A stretch of DNA of 64,000 bases from CALAED01 sp036378315 (GCA_036378315.1 DASUWU010000078.1:1-64000); one strand, 5' to 3'; counted from the stretch's first letter, positions 1 to 8,339 are shown. Made by a program: numbers and translations. The notes: a model not told the origin generated them from the letters alone.

Positions 1-31
1 TCGTGCCTCTGGCCTGGGCCTTCGTGGTGGG

Positions 32-102
32 AGCGGGTGACGGGAATCGAACCCGCGCTATCAGCTTGGGAAGCTGATGTTCTGCCATTGAACTACACCC
101 GC
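32..102 (-). tRNA. tRNA-Gly (anticodon CCC)
   Basis: The reverse complement folds as a cloverleaf. The 7-bp acceptor stem is GCGGGTG/CACCCGC, the T arm carries GGTTCGATTCC, and the anticodon stem TCAGC/GCTGA closes a 7-nt loop TTCCCAA. With T at position 33 the anticodon reads CCC, decoding GGG glycine codons, which are common in GC-rich genomes. CCA is not encoded. It ends about 87 nt before dcd on the other strand. No integrase or att-like duplication of its 3' end is seen here. Confidence 0.93.
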
Positions 103-188
103 GGCACCGCCCTCTGGCGGCGGTCGTTGGGACATGTTACCGGAAGTCGGCGGGATGCCGGGACCGGTGAGACGGTAGCGTTCCTGGG

Positions 189-770
189 GTGCTGCTCTCC
201 GATCGTGACATCAGGGCCGAGCTGGAGTCGGGACGGGTCGGGATCGATCCGTACGATCCGGCGATGGTCCAGCCGTCGAGCGTCGACGTGCGGCTGGACA
301 GGTTCTTCCGGGTGTTCGAGAACCACCGGTATCCGCACATCGATCCGGCGCAGGAGCAGGCCGACCTGACCCGGCTCGTCGAGGTGGACCCCGAGGACGC
401 GTTCATCCTGCACCCCGGGGAGTTCGTGCTTGCGTCCACGTATGAGTGCTTTGCCCTGCCGGACGACCTCGCCGGGCGGCTGGAAGGAAAGTCCAGTCTG
501 GGCAGGCTGGGGTTGTTGACGCACTCGACGGCCGGGTGGATCGACCCCGGGTTCACCGGGCATGTGACGTTGGAGCTGTCGAATGTGGCGACCCTGCCGA
601 TCAAGTTGTGGCCGGGCATGAAGATCGGCCAGATGTGCCTGTTCCGCTGCAGCTCGCCCGCCGAGCACCCGTACGGGTCACCGGCGTACGAGTCGCGGTA
701 TCAAGGTCAGCGCGGGCCGACGCCGTCCCGGTCCTACCTCAACTTCCACCGTACGAAGATCAAGCCTTGA
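189..770 (+). CDS. dcd: dCTP deaminase (probably bifunctional dCTP deaminase/dUTPase)
   Basis: Encodes 193 aa, the usual length for Dcd. The enzyme deaminates dCTP to dUTP. The M. tuberculosis homologue also hydrolyses dUTP to dUMP, so this one may feed dTMP synthesis directly (inference). Family motifs are clear: MLLSDRDI at the N-terminus, QPSSVDVRL near residue 30, GRLEGKSSLGRLGL near 100 and the catalytic-region stretch HSTAGWIDPGFTGH near 112-125. GTG at 189 gives the conserved N-terminus. The stop codon overlaps the convergent methyltransferase gene by 11 nt. Confidence 0.95.
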   Translation: MLLSDRDIRAELESGRVGIDPYDPAMVQPSSVDVRLDRFFRVFENHRYPHIDPAQEQADLTRLVEVDPEDAFILHPGEFVLASTYECFALPDDLAGRLEGKSSLGRLGLLTHSTAGWIDPGFTGHVTLELSNVATLPIKLWPGMKIGQMCLFRCSSPAEHPYGSPAYESRYQGQRGPTPSRSYLNFHRTKIKP

Positions 771-1515
771 TGCCCCGGACGAAGGCGAAGCGGTCGGCGT
801 AGCTGATCTGCGGTTCCGGGTGGCGGGCGCTGATCTCCTCGACGCCGGCCGCGATCTCGTCCTTGGAGAAGGTCGACAGGACGGACATCCACTGGTTGCG
901 GACCAGCTCGATCCAGTGGTCGCGGTCGATCGTGACGGTGAACTGCTCGATCGCGCTGTCGGTGATCAGCCCGGCCGCGCTCATCGCGGCGACCATGTCG
1001 TCGGGCTCGGGCTGGTTCTCGGCGAACCGGTCGAGGGCCGCGCCGAACAGCGGGTAGTCGAGGCGGGGCGGCAGGCTGACGATGAGGATGCGGCCGCCGG
1101 GGTTGAGGCGGTCGGCCAGGCCGCGCAGCGTGCCGGGGACGTCCTTGACGTGGTGGATCGCCTCCTTGAAGACGAACGCGTCCACGGTGGGCGTCGGCAT
1201 CGGCACCTCGCCCGAGGCGATCTGCTCCGCGGTCGCGCAGACCGGGACGAGTCGCGGGTCGTCGGGCAGCAGGTCGAGCATGGGCTGGGACGGGTCGACG
1301 CACAGGATCGGCGTCTCCGGGGTGGCGACATCCATGAGCCGGCTCAGGAACAGGCCGGTGCCCGAGCCGATGTCGGCGATGCGGTCGCCCTTCGACGGCT
1401 CCAGCCAGGCCATGATCTTGTCGGCCATCCAGCTCACGTACTGCGGGCGGTCGGCCCAGTTGCCGTCGTAAGTCTCGGCCAGTCGCTTGTAGTGCTCGTC
1501 GGTCTCGTACGCCAT
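760..1515 (-). CDS. class I SAM-dependent methyltransferase, end of the ectoine cluster
   Basis: About 251 aa. ATG at 1515 is chosen because AAAGGA lies 7 nt upstream; longer upstream starts lack a comparable site. The protein has a Rossmann methyltransferase core: motif I IADIGSGTGLFLSRL (near residue 45), an acidic loop VDPSQPMLDLL, and a post-I region ending NPGGRILIVSLPPR. The substrate cannot be told from sequence. It follows ehuA by 92 nt on the same strand across a hairpin-forming repeat, so it could be the last gene of the ectoine operon or separately expressed. Its end overlaps dcd. Confidence 0.8.
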   Translation of the reverse strand: MAYETDEHYKRLAETYDGNWADRPQYVSWMADKIMAWLEPSKGDRIADIGSGTGLFLSRLMDVATPETPILCVDPSQPMLDLLPDDPRLVPVCATAEQIASGEVPMPTPTVDAFVFKEAIHHVKDVPGTLRGLADRLNPGGRILIVSLPPRLDYPLFGAALDRFAENQPEPDDMVAAMSAAGLITDSAIEQFTVTIDRDHWIELVRNQWMSVLSTFSKDEIAAGVEEISARHPEPQISYADRFAFVRGIKA

Positions 1516-1540
1516 GTCGGGTCCTTTCTCGCTGGTCTGG

Positions 1541-1566
1541 CGCATCCGGCGGTACGGCCGTATGCG
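1541..1566. repeat. Imperfect inverted repeat between ehuA and the methyltransferase gene
   Basis: Two arms of about 10 nt (1541-1550 and 1557-1566) pair as CGCAT/ATGCG plus an inner CGGC/GCCG with two mismatches around a 6-nt loop. There is no T-run, so it is not a convincing terminator. It could attenuate read-through from ehuA or stabilise a transcript end. Confidence 0.4.
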
Positions 1567-1607
1567 TGGCATTCCGGGCTTTCCCGGTGTCTCCGGTGAT
1601 CAAGCCC

Positions 1608-2426
1608 TCAGGCGTTCAGGATTGCCTGCAGGAAATCGCGCGTACGCTGCTCTTCCGGCTCGGTAAAGATCTTTTCCGGTGACCCCTCCTCCACAATCTG
1701 TCCTTTGTCGAACATAAGGACGCGGTCGGAAATGTCTTGGGCAAAACGCATCTCGTGCGTGACGCACAGGATCGTGAGCTCGCCCTGCGCGGCGATGTCG
1801 CGTAGCAGGTCCTGCACCCCCGCGACGAGCTCCGGGTCGAGCGCCGACGTCACCTCGTCCAGCAGCAGCACCTCGGGCTCCATCGCCAGCGCCCGGGCGA
1901 TGGCGACCCGCTGCTGCTGGCCGCCGGACAGCCGGGTCGGGTGCTCGAGGGCCTTGTCGCCCAGCCCGACCAGGTCGAGCAGTTCCCTGGCCCTGGCCTC
2001 GGCCTCGGCGCGCGACTGCCCGAGCGAGCGGACCGGCGCCTCGGTGATGTTGCGCAACACGTTCATGTTCGGAAACAGGTTGAACTGCTGGAACACCATG
2101 CCGATCCGCCGGCGCATGCGGCGCAGGTGCCGTTCGTCCGCGGGGACCAGCCGGTCGCCGCGCCGCATGTGGGTCAGGTAGTCGCCGCCGACCTCGATCC
2201 TGCCGGCGGTCACCGGTTCCAGGGTCATCAACAACCGCAGGATGGTCGTCTTGCCCGACCCGCTCGGACCGATCAAGGTGACGTGCTCGCGCGGCCGGAC
2301 GTTGAAGTTCAGCTCGTCCAGTACGGTGAGGTCGCCGTACCGCTTGACCACCCTGTCGAAGCGGATCATCCATTGGGTGGCGGGTTCTGTGGGGCTTTCC
2401 CCGTTCATGGCCGTCTCAGTACTCAA
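1608..2426 (-). CDS. ehuA: Ectoine/hydroxyectoine ABC transporter ATP-binding protein EhuA
   Basis: 272 aa, a polar-amino-acid-type ABC ATPase that powers solute import through EhuC/EhuD. Visible: Walker A GPSGSGKT (53-60), Q-loop VFQQFNLFPNM, signature LSGGQQQRVAIARALA, Walker B VLLLDEVTSALDPE and H-loop VTHEM. The substrate is assigned from context: it directly follows ehuB, ehuC and ehuD and the ectoine biosynthesis genes. The TTG start at 2426 has GGAG 7 nt upstream and overlaps the ehuD stop by 11 nt, typical of translational coupling. An ATG at 2408 with a weaker site is the alternative and would remove only 6 residues. Confidence 0.9.
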   Translation of the reverse strand: MSTETAMNGESPTEPATQWMIRFDRVVKRYGDLTVLDELNFNVRPREHVTLIGPSGSGKTTILRLLMTLEPVTAGRIEVGGDYLTHMRRGDRLVPADERHLRRMRRRIGMVFQQFNLFPNMNVLRNITEAPVRSLGQSRAEAEARARELLDLVGLGDKALEHPTRLSGGQQQRVAIARALAMEPEVLLLDEVTSALDPELVAGVQDLLRDIAAQGELTILCVTHEMRFAQDISDRVLMFDKGQIVEEGSPEKIFTEPEEQRTRDFLQAILNA

Positions 2427-3075
2427 GGCGACGCTCCAAGCGCCGGATCATGATGGACGACGGGATCGCCAGGACCAGGAAGAACAGCCCGGCCACGGTG
2501 AGCGGCTCCAGATAGCGGAACCGTTCCGAGCCGAGCTCCTGGGCCCTGCCGACCACGTCGAGAACCGTGATGATGGACAGTTGTGGCGACTCCTTGAAGA
2601 TCGCCACGAGACAGTTGCCCAGCGCGGGCAGCGAGCGGCGGATCGCCTGCGGCAGCACCACGCTGGTCCAGGTGCGCAGCCGCGGCAGGTTCAGCGCGGT
2701 CGCGGCCTCCCATTGGCCGGTCGGCACGCCGTCGATCCCGGCCCGGTACACCTCGGCTGTGTAGCACGAGTAGTGCACGCCGAGCCCGATGATGCCGGCC
2801 GTCAGCGCGGGCAGCTTGATGTGCAGCGGGATGGTCGGCAGCACGTAGAACAGGAAGAACAGCTGGACGAGCAGCGGTGTGCTGCGCACGAACTCGATGA
2901 ACCAGCGCGCCGGCGTGCTCACCCACCGCGTGCTCGACCGGCGCAGCAGCGCCAGCACGAGGCCGAACGTGAACGCCACGATCGCCCCGAACAGCGTGAT
3001 CTCGGCGGTCACCTTGAGCCCGGTGGTGAACAGCTCGCCGGAGAACTGCCTGGTCCAGCTCCAGTCCCAGTCCAT
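2416..3075 (-). CDS. ehuD: Ectoine/hydroxyectoine ABC transporter permease EhuD
   Basis: 219 aa inner-membrane permease of the HisM/polar amino acid family. About five hydrophobic segments are visible, starting near residue 18 (LKVTAEITLFGAIVAFTFGL). The cytoplasmic EAA-type loop that docks the ATPase reads WEAATALNLPRLRTWTSVVLPQA. The ATG directly follows the TAG of ehuC with no gap, so the two permease halves are coupled. With EhuC it would form the heterodimeric channel. Ectoine specificity is inferred from the neighbouring ect genes. Confidence 0.9.
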   Translation of the reverse strand: MDWDWSWTRQFSGELFTTGLKVTAEITLFGAIVAFTFGLVLALLRRSSTRWVSTPARWFIEFVRSTPLLVQLFFLFYVLPTIPLHIKLPALTAGIIGLGVHYSCYTAEVYRAGIDGVPTGQWEAATALNLPRLRTWTSVVLPQAIRRSLPALGNCLVAIFKESPQLSIITVLDVVGRAQELGSERFRYLEPLTVAGLFFLVLAIPSSIMIRRLERRLEY

Positions 3076-3834
3076 CTAGAGCTCGCCCCCGCCCGACGCC
3101 GGATCGGTCCACGCCATGCGCGGCTTCCTTGCGGCCCGGCTGGGCACGCCGCGCCCCACCTTCGCGGCGGCGCGGCGCTCGACGGCCCGCATCACGACCG
3201 TGATCACGTACGCCATCAGGAAGTAGATCACCATCACGACGCCGAAGATGGTGAACTGGTGGCCGATCGAGCTGACGGTGACGTTCGCCTGGTACGTCAT
3301 GTCGGCCACCGAGATGGCCGAGACCAGCGAGGTGGCCTTGAGCAGCTCGATGAGCAGGCTGCAGGCCGGCGGCACCATGCCGACGAACGCCTGCGGCCAG
3401 ACGACGCGGCGCATCCGCTGGTACGGCGACAGGTTCAGCGCGATCGCCGCCTCCCGCTGCTCGCGCGGTACGGACTGGATCGCGCCGCGGACCACTTCGG
3501 AGCCGTACGCCCCCAGGTTGAGGCCGAGGGTGAGCACGCCGGCGAAGATGGGCGACAGGCGGTAGCCGGTGATCGCCGGCATCGCGTAGAAGACCCAGAA
3601 CAGCTGGACGAGCACCGATGCGCCGCGGAAGAACTCCATGTACACGCGCGCGACCGCCCTGATCACGCGCAGGTGCGCGGTCGCCGCGAGCCCGGCCACG
3701 CAGGCCAGCACGATGGCGAGCACCGCGCCGCCGACCGTGACCTCCGCCGTGATCTGGGCGCCCTTGCAGATGAACGGCATCGCCTGGCCGAACGTGCCCG
3801 GCAGGTCGCTGCTACAGGGATTGATCGTTGCCAT
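3076..3834 (-). CDS. ehuC: Ectoine/hydroxyectoine ABC transporter permease EhuC
   Basis: 252 aa permease, partner of EhuD. It has the family pattern of a periplasmic N-terminal tail, a first membrane helix near 27-50 (ITAEVTVGGAVLAIVLACVAG), the signature REQREAAIALNLSPYQRMRRVVWPQ split across the EAA loop, and a basic cytoplasmic C-terminus. ATG at 3834 has only a weak purine-rich site (GGGA). It lies 31 nt downstream of ehuB, in the same transcription unit. Confidence 0.9.
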   Translation of the reverse strand: MATINPCSSDLPGTFGQAMPFICKGAQITAEVTVGGAVLAIVLACVAGLAATAHLRVIRAVARVYMEFFRGASVLVQLFWVFYAMPAITGYRLSPIFAGVLTLGLNLGAYGSEVVRGAIQSVPREQREAAIALNLSPYQRMRRVVWPQAFVGMVPPACSLLIELLKATSLVSAISVADMTYQANVTVSSIGHQFTIFGVVMVIYFLMAYVITVVMRAVERRAAAKVGRGVPSRAARKPRMAWTDPASGGGEL

Positions 3835-3865
3835 CAGGGATCCCGGATGGGTGCGGGGGCGCGGG

Positions 3866-4834
3866 TCAGGTGGCCTGGCAGAGAGCGGTGGCGGTCTGCG
3901 TCTTGGCCTTGTTCACGTCGGTCGCGGTGAAGCCGAACCGCTGGATCAGCGGCAGGACCTGGTTGGCGGCCTGCATCTTCTTCAGCTCGGCGTTGAACGC
4001 GTTGAGCAGGTCGGTGTCCCCCTTGCGGACGCCGAAACCGCCGAAGTTGGGTTGCTCCTTGCCGTTGACGACGGGCACGAACGGCGCGGTGACCTCGAGC
4101 GGCTTACCCGGGTAGTTCTGCGCCAGGGTCCAGCGCAGCGAGGCCGAGGTCAGCGCCACGGCCTGGACGCGGCCGGCCAGCATCCCCTGGAACGCGGCGT
4201 TCTGGTCGGGGAACGTGACGATCTTGCCGCTGGGGACGCCGCTGGCCTGGGCATAGCCCTTCTCGACGGCGCCGCCGAGCACGCCGAGCTTGATGCCGGA
4301 CGTCTTGACCTCGGCGAAGGTCTTGATGCCGGCCGGGTTGCCCTTCTTGACGAGGAAGGCGTTGGAGCCGAAGTAGTCGGGGTTGGTGAAGGCGATCTGC
4401 TTGCACCGTTCCGGCGTGATGAACATGCCGGCCGCGATGATGTCGTACTGCTGCGCGGCGAGGCCGGGGATGAGCGCGTCGAACGACTTGGCGAGGACCG
4501 GCTCGAGCTTGCTGACGCCCATCGACTTGAAGATGGCGCCGGCCAGCGCGGGTGCCTCGCCGGTCAGGTCGCCGCTCTTGTCGCGGAACCCGAACGGAGC
4601 CTCGTTGGCGAAGCCGACCTTGATCGAGCCGTCCTTCTTGATGCGGTCGAGCAGGCCGCCCCCGCCGCTCCCGCCGCCGGACTGCTCGGTCTTGGTGCAG
4701 GCCGCGAGCAGTGCGGGGACGCCGATGGCGGCCGCGGTCGCCAGGCCGGTGTGCTTGAGGAGGTCCCTCCGGGACACCTCCCGCCCGGGTTCGTGGCCCG
4801 GCCGGGCCGCTCGGTTGTGCTGCGTGCTTTCCAT
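3866..4834 (-). CDS. ehuB: Ectoine/hydroxyectoine-binding lipoprotein EhuB
   Basis: 322 aa extracytoplasmic solute-binding protein that captures ectoines and delivers them to EhuCD. The N-terminus has a twin-arginine signal (SRRDLLKHTGLATAAA) followed by a lipobox LAAC, predicting a Tat-exported lipoprotein tethered by Cys near residue 46. The mature part has the family-3 binding-protein start IKVGFANEAPFGFRDKSGDL. It begins 16 nt after ectD, which with ehuCDA downstream supports the ectoine assignment rather than a general amino-acid binder. Start ATG is preceded by AAGGGAAG. Confidence 0.9.
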   Translation of the reverse strand: MESTQHNRAARPGHEPGREVSRRDLLKHTGLATAAAIGVPALLAACTKTEQSGGGSGGGGLLDRIKKDGSIKVGFANEAPFGFRDKSGDLTGEAPALAGAIFKSMGVSKLEPVLAKSFDALIPGLAAQQYDIIAAGMFITPERCKQIAFTNPDYFGSNAFLVKKGNPAGIKTFAEVKTSGIKLGVLGGAVEKGYAQASGVPSGKIVTFPDQNAAFQGMLAGRVQAVALTSASLRWTLAQNYPGKPLEVTAPFVPVVNGKEQPNFGGFGVRKGDTDLLNAFNAELKKMQAANQVLPLIQRFGFTATDVNKAKTQTATALCQAT

Positions 4835-4850
4835 CTGCCCACTTCCCTTC

Positions 4851-5768
4851 TCAGTGACTCGCCACGGGGGGCGACGGCGAAACCGGCGACGACGGCGTCG
4901 TCGGCGACGTCGGTGATACCGCCGATTCCGGCGATACCGGCGTGAAGTCGCGGGCGGCGACGAAGGACGGGCGGCGCGTCGTCGCGGCGAACGGCTTGCC
5001 GCACGGGTTGTCGACGCTGTTGAAGGCGAAGAACACGCTCGCCCGCGGGAACGGCGTGATGTTGCCGTTCGAGCCGTGCATGCAGTTGCAGTCGAAGACG
5101 GTGGCCGAGCCCGCGGCGCCCGTGCACAGCTCGATGCCGTGCTTGTCCGCCATCATCGAGAGGCTGTCCGCGTCCGGTACGCCGGCCGTGCCGAGGCAGC
5201 AGACGAACGTCTTGTGCGACCCCGGCATGATCATGAATCCACCGTTGTGGACGAAGTGGTCGGCGAGCGCGATGGAGACGTTCACCGAGCGCATGCGCGG
5301 CATGCCGTCCTCGGCGTGCCAGGCCTCGAAGTCCGAGTGCCAGTAGAGGTCCTTGTCGTGGAATCCGGGCGTGGTGGTGACCCGGCTCTGGTGGATGTAG
5401 ACGTCCGACCCGAGGATCTGCCGGACCGGGTCGACGATGCGCGGGTCGCCGGCCAGCTCGGCGAACACGTCACTGAGCCGGTGGATCTCGAAGATCGACC
5501 GGGTCTTCCCCGACTCGCCGTCCACGACGATGCGCGGGTCGCCGGCGAGGGCAGGGTCGGCGGCCAGCCGGCGCGTCTCCACGCGGTACCGCTCGACCTC
5601 GTCCGGCTCGAGCATCCGGTCGATGGTCAGGAAGCCGGTCTTCTCGAACGTCTCCAGCGTCTCGGCGGCGACGGGGCCGTCCGCCGCCGTCCCGTACACG
5701 ACCGGATCCCGGCGGAAGATGAACGTCGGCTCCCAGGTCTTGCGGGTCGGGTAGGTGTCCATGGCCAT
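4851..5768 (-). CDS. ectD: Ectoine 5-hydroxylase EctD with an extended Ser/Thr/Pro tail
   Basis: 305 aa Fe(II)/2-oxoglutarate dioxygenase that converts ectoine to 5-hydroxyectoine. The EctD signature YWHSDFEAWHAEDGMP is present. Predicted iron ligands are H144, D146 and H231 (in MHGSNGN), and the N-terminal RKTWEPTFIFRRDPVVYG is typical. ATG at 5768 is used because AAGGAG sits 7 nt upstream; an upstream start would overlap ectC. The last 30 or so residues (about 276-305) are a Ser/Thr/Pro-rich repeat not expected in the family. It lies 32 nt after ectC. Confidence 0.93.
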   Translation of the reverse strand: MAMDTYPTRKTWEPTFIFRRDPVVYGTAADGPVAAETLETFEKTGFLTIDRMLEPDEVERYRVETRRLAADPALAGDPRIVVDGESGKTRSIFEIHRLSDVFAELAGDPRIVDPVRQILGSDVYIHQSRVTTTPGFHDKDLYWHSDFEAWHAEDGMPRMRSVNVSIALADHFVHNGGFMIMPGSHKTFVCCLGTAGVPDADSLSMMADKHGIELCTGAAGSATVFDCNCMHGSNGNITPFPRASVFFAFNSVDNPCGKPFAATTRRPSFVAARDFTPVSPESAVSPTSPTTPSSPVSPSPPVASH

Positions 5769-5800
5769 GGGCGGTCTCCTTGCCGCTGCTGCCGATGCCG

Positions 5801-6238
5801 TCACCGGGCGTTCGCCGGCGCCTCGTCCGCGCCCGCCGCGGGGCCGTCGTCGTCCTCGACGAGCAGCGGGTAGACCCCGTTCTCGTCGTGCACTTCACGT
5901 CCCGTGCACGGTGGGTTGAAGACGCAGACCATGCGCAGCTCGGTGTGCGCGTGCAGCGTGTGGTGCTCGTGGCCGTCGAGGAGGTACATGGTGCCCGGCG
6001 CGACCGGGTGCCGCTCGCCGGTCTCGTCGTTGACGAGCTCCCCGGTGCCGCCGACGCAGTAGACCGCCTCGACGTGGTTGGCGTACCACATGGACGTCCG
6101 CGTGCCGGCGTACAGCACCGTGTCGTGCAGCGAGAAGCCGACCCTCTCCTTGGCCAGCACCAGGCGGCGGCTGCGCCAGGTGGGCGCACCGACGTCGCGC
6201 TCGGTGCCGATGATCTCGTCGAGCGTTCTGACGATCAC
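5801..6238 (-). CDS. ectC: L-ectoine synthase EctC
   Basis: 145 aa cupin-fold cyclase that closes N-gamma-acetyl-diaminobutyrate to ectoine. The family start IVRTLDEIIGTERDV is present, followed by the metal-binding cupin region WYANHVEAVYCVGGTGELV and the second cupin motif LLDGHEHHTLHA. The C-terminal acidic stretch is slightly longer than usual. GTG at 6238 is preceded by AAAGGTGA. It lies 31 nt after ectB, so ectB, ectC and ectD are probably co-transcribed. Confidence 0.95.
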   Translation of the reverse strand: MIVRTLDEIIGTERDVGAPTWRSRRLVLAKERVGFSLHDTVLYAGTRTSMWYANHVEAVYCVGGTGELVNDETGERHPVAPGTMYLLDGHEHHTLHAHTELRMVCVFNPPCTGREVHDENGVYPLLVEDDDGPAAGADEAPANAR

Positions 6239-6269
6239 CGTGATCTCACCTTTCGTTCGGATCAGCCGG

Positions 6270-7529
6270 TCAGGCGGGCTGCAGCTGGCGGGCCGCGGCG
6301 ACCGACTCGACGAGGATGTCCAGGCCCTCGGCCAGCTCCTGGCTCGTGACGGTGAGCGGCGGCAGCACCTTGACCACCTCGCCCTCCGGCCCCGAGGTCT
6401 CGACCAGCAGGTTCCGCTCGTACGCCGCCGCGCACACCTCCCCGGCGAGCGCGGGGTCGGCGAACGCGATGCCGCGGGCCAGCCCGCGGCCGCGGATGTC
6501 GGCGCCGGCGTCGCCGTGCTCGGCGGCGATCTGCTTGAACGCCGCCTCGACCTGCTCGCCCTTGGCCAGGGTGTCCTTCTCGAGACCGTCCTCGACCCAG
6601 AAGTCGAGCGCGGCGGTGGCGGTCACGAACGCCGGGTTGAAGCCGCGGAACGTCCCGTTGTGCTCGCCCGGCTCCCAGACGTCGAGCTCGCGGCGCAGCA
6701 GGGTGATCGCCATCGGCAGGCCGTACCCGCTCAGCGACTTCGACAGGCAGACGATGTCGGGCACGATCCCGGCCTCTTCGAAGCTGAAGAACGGGCCGGT
6801 GCGCCCGCACCCCATCTGGATGTCGTCGACGATGAGCAGGAGATCGTGCCGCTTGCACAGGTCGGCGAGGCCGCGCAGCCATTCGACGCTCGCGGTGTTG
6901 ACGCCGCCCTCGCCTTGGACCGTTTCAACGATGGCCGCGGCGGGTTTGTCGAGGCCGCTGCCGCTGTCCTCCAGCATGCGCTCGAGCAGCAGGAAGTCGG
7001 GTGCGGTGCCGTCCAGGTAGTTGTCGTACGGCATGGTCACCGCGTGGTGCAGCGCGATGCCGGCCCCGCCGCGCTTGCTGGAGTTCCCGGTCACCGAGAG
7101 CGAGCCGAGCGTCATGCCGTGGAAGGCGTTCGTGAAGTTGACGATCGTCTCCCGCCCGGTGTACTTCCTGGCCAGTTTGAGCGCCGCCTCCACCGCGTTG
7201 GTGCCGGCCGGGCCGGGGAACTGCACCTTGTAGTCGAGGCCGCGCGGCGCCAGCACGACGTCGTGGAAGGCCGCCAGGAACTCGCGTTTCGCCGTCGTGT
7301 ACGCGTCGAGGCTGTGGACGATCGAGTCCGCGGCCAGGTAGTCGAGCAGCCGCTGTTTCAGCCGAGGATGGTTGTGCCCATAGTTGAGCGAACCGGCGCC
7401 GGCGAAGAAGTCGAGGAACGTCCGGCCGTGCTCGTCCTGTACGCGGCTCCCGCGCGCGCTCTGGAACACCGTGGGCCAGTTTCGGCAGTAGCTGCGTACT
7501 TCTGATTCGAGCCATTCGAATACGTCCAC
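6270..7529 (-). CDS. ectB: Diaminobutyrate-2-oxoglutarate transaminase EctB
   Basis: 419 aa class III PLP aminotransferase that makes L-2,4-diaminobutyrate from aspartate semialdehyde, the first step of ectoine synthesis. Seen: GPAGTNAVEAALKLAR near 107-122, the PLP-contact Asp in LLIVDDIQMGCGRTG (231-245), and Lys264 in LSKSLSGYG for the Schiff base. Length matches EctB. GTG at 7529 follows GAGGAG at 5-nt spacing. A 120-nt gap separates it from ectA, longer than elsewhere in the cluster, and holds no obvious terminator. Confidence 0.95.
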   Translation of the reverse strand: MDVFEWLESEVRSYCRNWPTVFQSARGSRVQDEHGRTFLDFFAGAGSLNYGHNHPRLKQRLLDYLAADSIVHSLDAYTTAKREFLAAFHDVVLAPRGLDYKVQFPGPAGTNAVEAALKLARKYTGRETIVNFTNAFHGMTLGSLSVTGNSSKRGGAGIALHHAVTMPYDNYLDGTAPDFLLLERMLEDSGSGLDKPAAAIVETVQGEGGVNTASVEWLRGLADLCKRHDLLLIVDDIQMGCGRTGPFFSFEEAGIVPDIVCLSKSLSGYGLPMAITLLRRELDVWEPGEHNGTFRGFNPAFVTATAALDFWVEDGLEKDTLAKGEQVEAAFKQIAAEHGDAGADIRGRGLARGIAFADPALAGEVCAAAYERNLLVETSGPEGEVVKVLPPLTVTSQELAEGLDILVESVAAARQLQPA

Positions 7530-7649
7530 GATCTCTCCTCGTGTGTCGCGGCTGTGCGCCTCGTGCCTGCGGCTTTCGCAGGAGTCCAGCGGTTGTGAGC
7601 TGTTCTTCGGCGGGTTCTTCAGCGGTTTCGGTGGGGTGGGAGTCGAGGC

Positions 7650-8207
7650 TCAGAAGGGGCCGATGCGGTAGAGCACCTCTGCCTGGTGCCCCTCGGGGAA
7701 CTGCGCCTGGGTGAAGAGGGTGCGGCGATCGAGCGCGCAGCCACGACTACGAGCGAAGGCCTCGAACAACCTGCTGGAGGGGACGTTGTCCGGGGTCACG
7801 GTGGCCTCAAGGTAACGACGTCCCTGGCCGGCCGGAACGCGCTCGCCCAGGTGGTCGAGCATGCGCATGGCCAGCCCGCGTCCGCGATGTGCCTGATCCA
7901 CGGCGACCTGCCACACGAACAAGGTGGCCGCCGATCGCGGACGGATGTATCCGGTGATGAACCCGCACAGCCCGGCGCCGTCGCGGGCGACCACGGAGCT
8001 CTCGGCGAAGTCCCGGCACCACAGCAGGTAGCTGTAGGGGGAGTTGACGTCGAGCACGTGCGTGTCCCGCGCGATGCGCCACATCTCCCGGCCGTCGTCC
8101 GGGCACGGCGCCGCGAGCCGTACGTCGTGCCCGTGCCGATCGTTCAGGTGCCGATCGTTCAGGTGCCGATCGTTCAGGTGCTGATCGCTCAGGTGCCGGT
8201 GGTCCAT
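7650..8207 (-). CDS. ectA: L-2,4-diaminobutyrate N-acetyltransferase EctA with N-terminal HLNDR repeat
   Basis: 185 aa GNAT enzyme that acetylates diaminobutyrate, the second step. Family features: RIARDTHVLDVNSPYSYLLW, then FITGYIRPRSAATLFVWQVAVD, the acetyl-CoA loop HRGRGLAMRMLDHL and the C-terminal VTPDNVPSSRLFEAFAR. ATG at 8207 has GAGG 10 nt upstream. Before the catalytic domain, residues about 4-23 are four near-copies of a pentapeptide (HLSDQ then three HLNDR) coded by four 15-nt repeats. As first gene of the cluster it is read from the large non-coding region to its right. Confidence 0.93.
   Translation of the reverse strand: MDHRHLSDQHLNDRHLNDRHLNDRHGHDVRLAAPCPDDGREMWRIARDTHVLDVNSPYSYLLWCRDFAESSVVARDGAGLCGFITGYIRPRSAATLFVWQVAVDQAHRGRGLAMRMLDHLGERVPAGQGRRYLEATVTPDNVPSSRLFEAFARSRGCALDRRTLFTQAQFPEGHQAEVLYRIGPF
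8138..8197. repeat. Four 15-nt tandem repeats inside ectA
   Basis: Consecutive units begin at 8138, 8153, 8168 and 8183, with consensus GATCGTTCAGGTGCC and two variant bases in the last units. They are in frame and code for HLNDR/HLSDQ on the minus strand. High identity between units suggests recent slippage. Confidence 0.95.
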
Positions 8208-8339
8208 GACTGATCCGCCTCGGTCGCCTCGTACGGGCGGTGCCGAGGAGGCCGGATGCGCACCCGGATTTCGGTCGAGGTCACCAGGTGATCTGGTCCG
8301 TTGCGGAGCGTGTTCGCCGGACATGTGCAATTAACCTAG

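Noticed and set aside
32..102. tRNA-Gly as an integration site for a mobile element
   Set aside because: No integrase gene, no repeated tRNA 3' end and no phage-like genes are present next to it.
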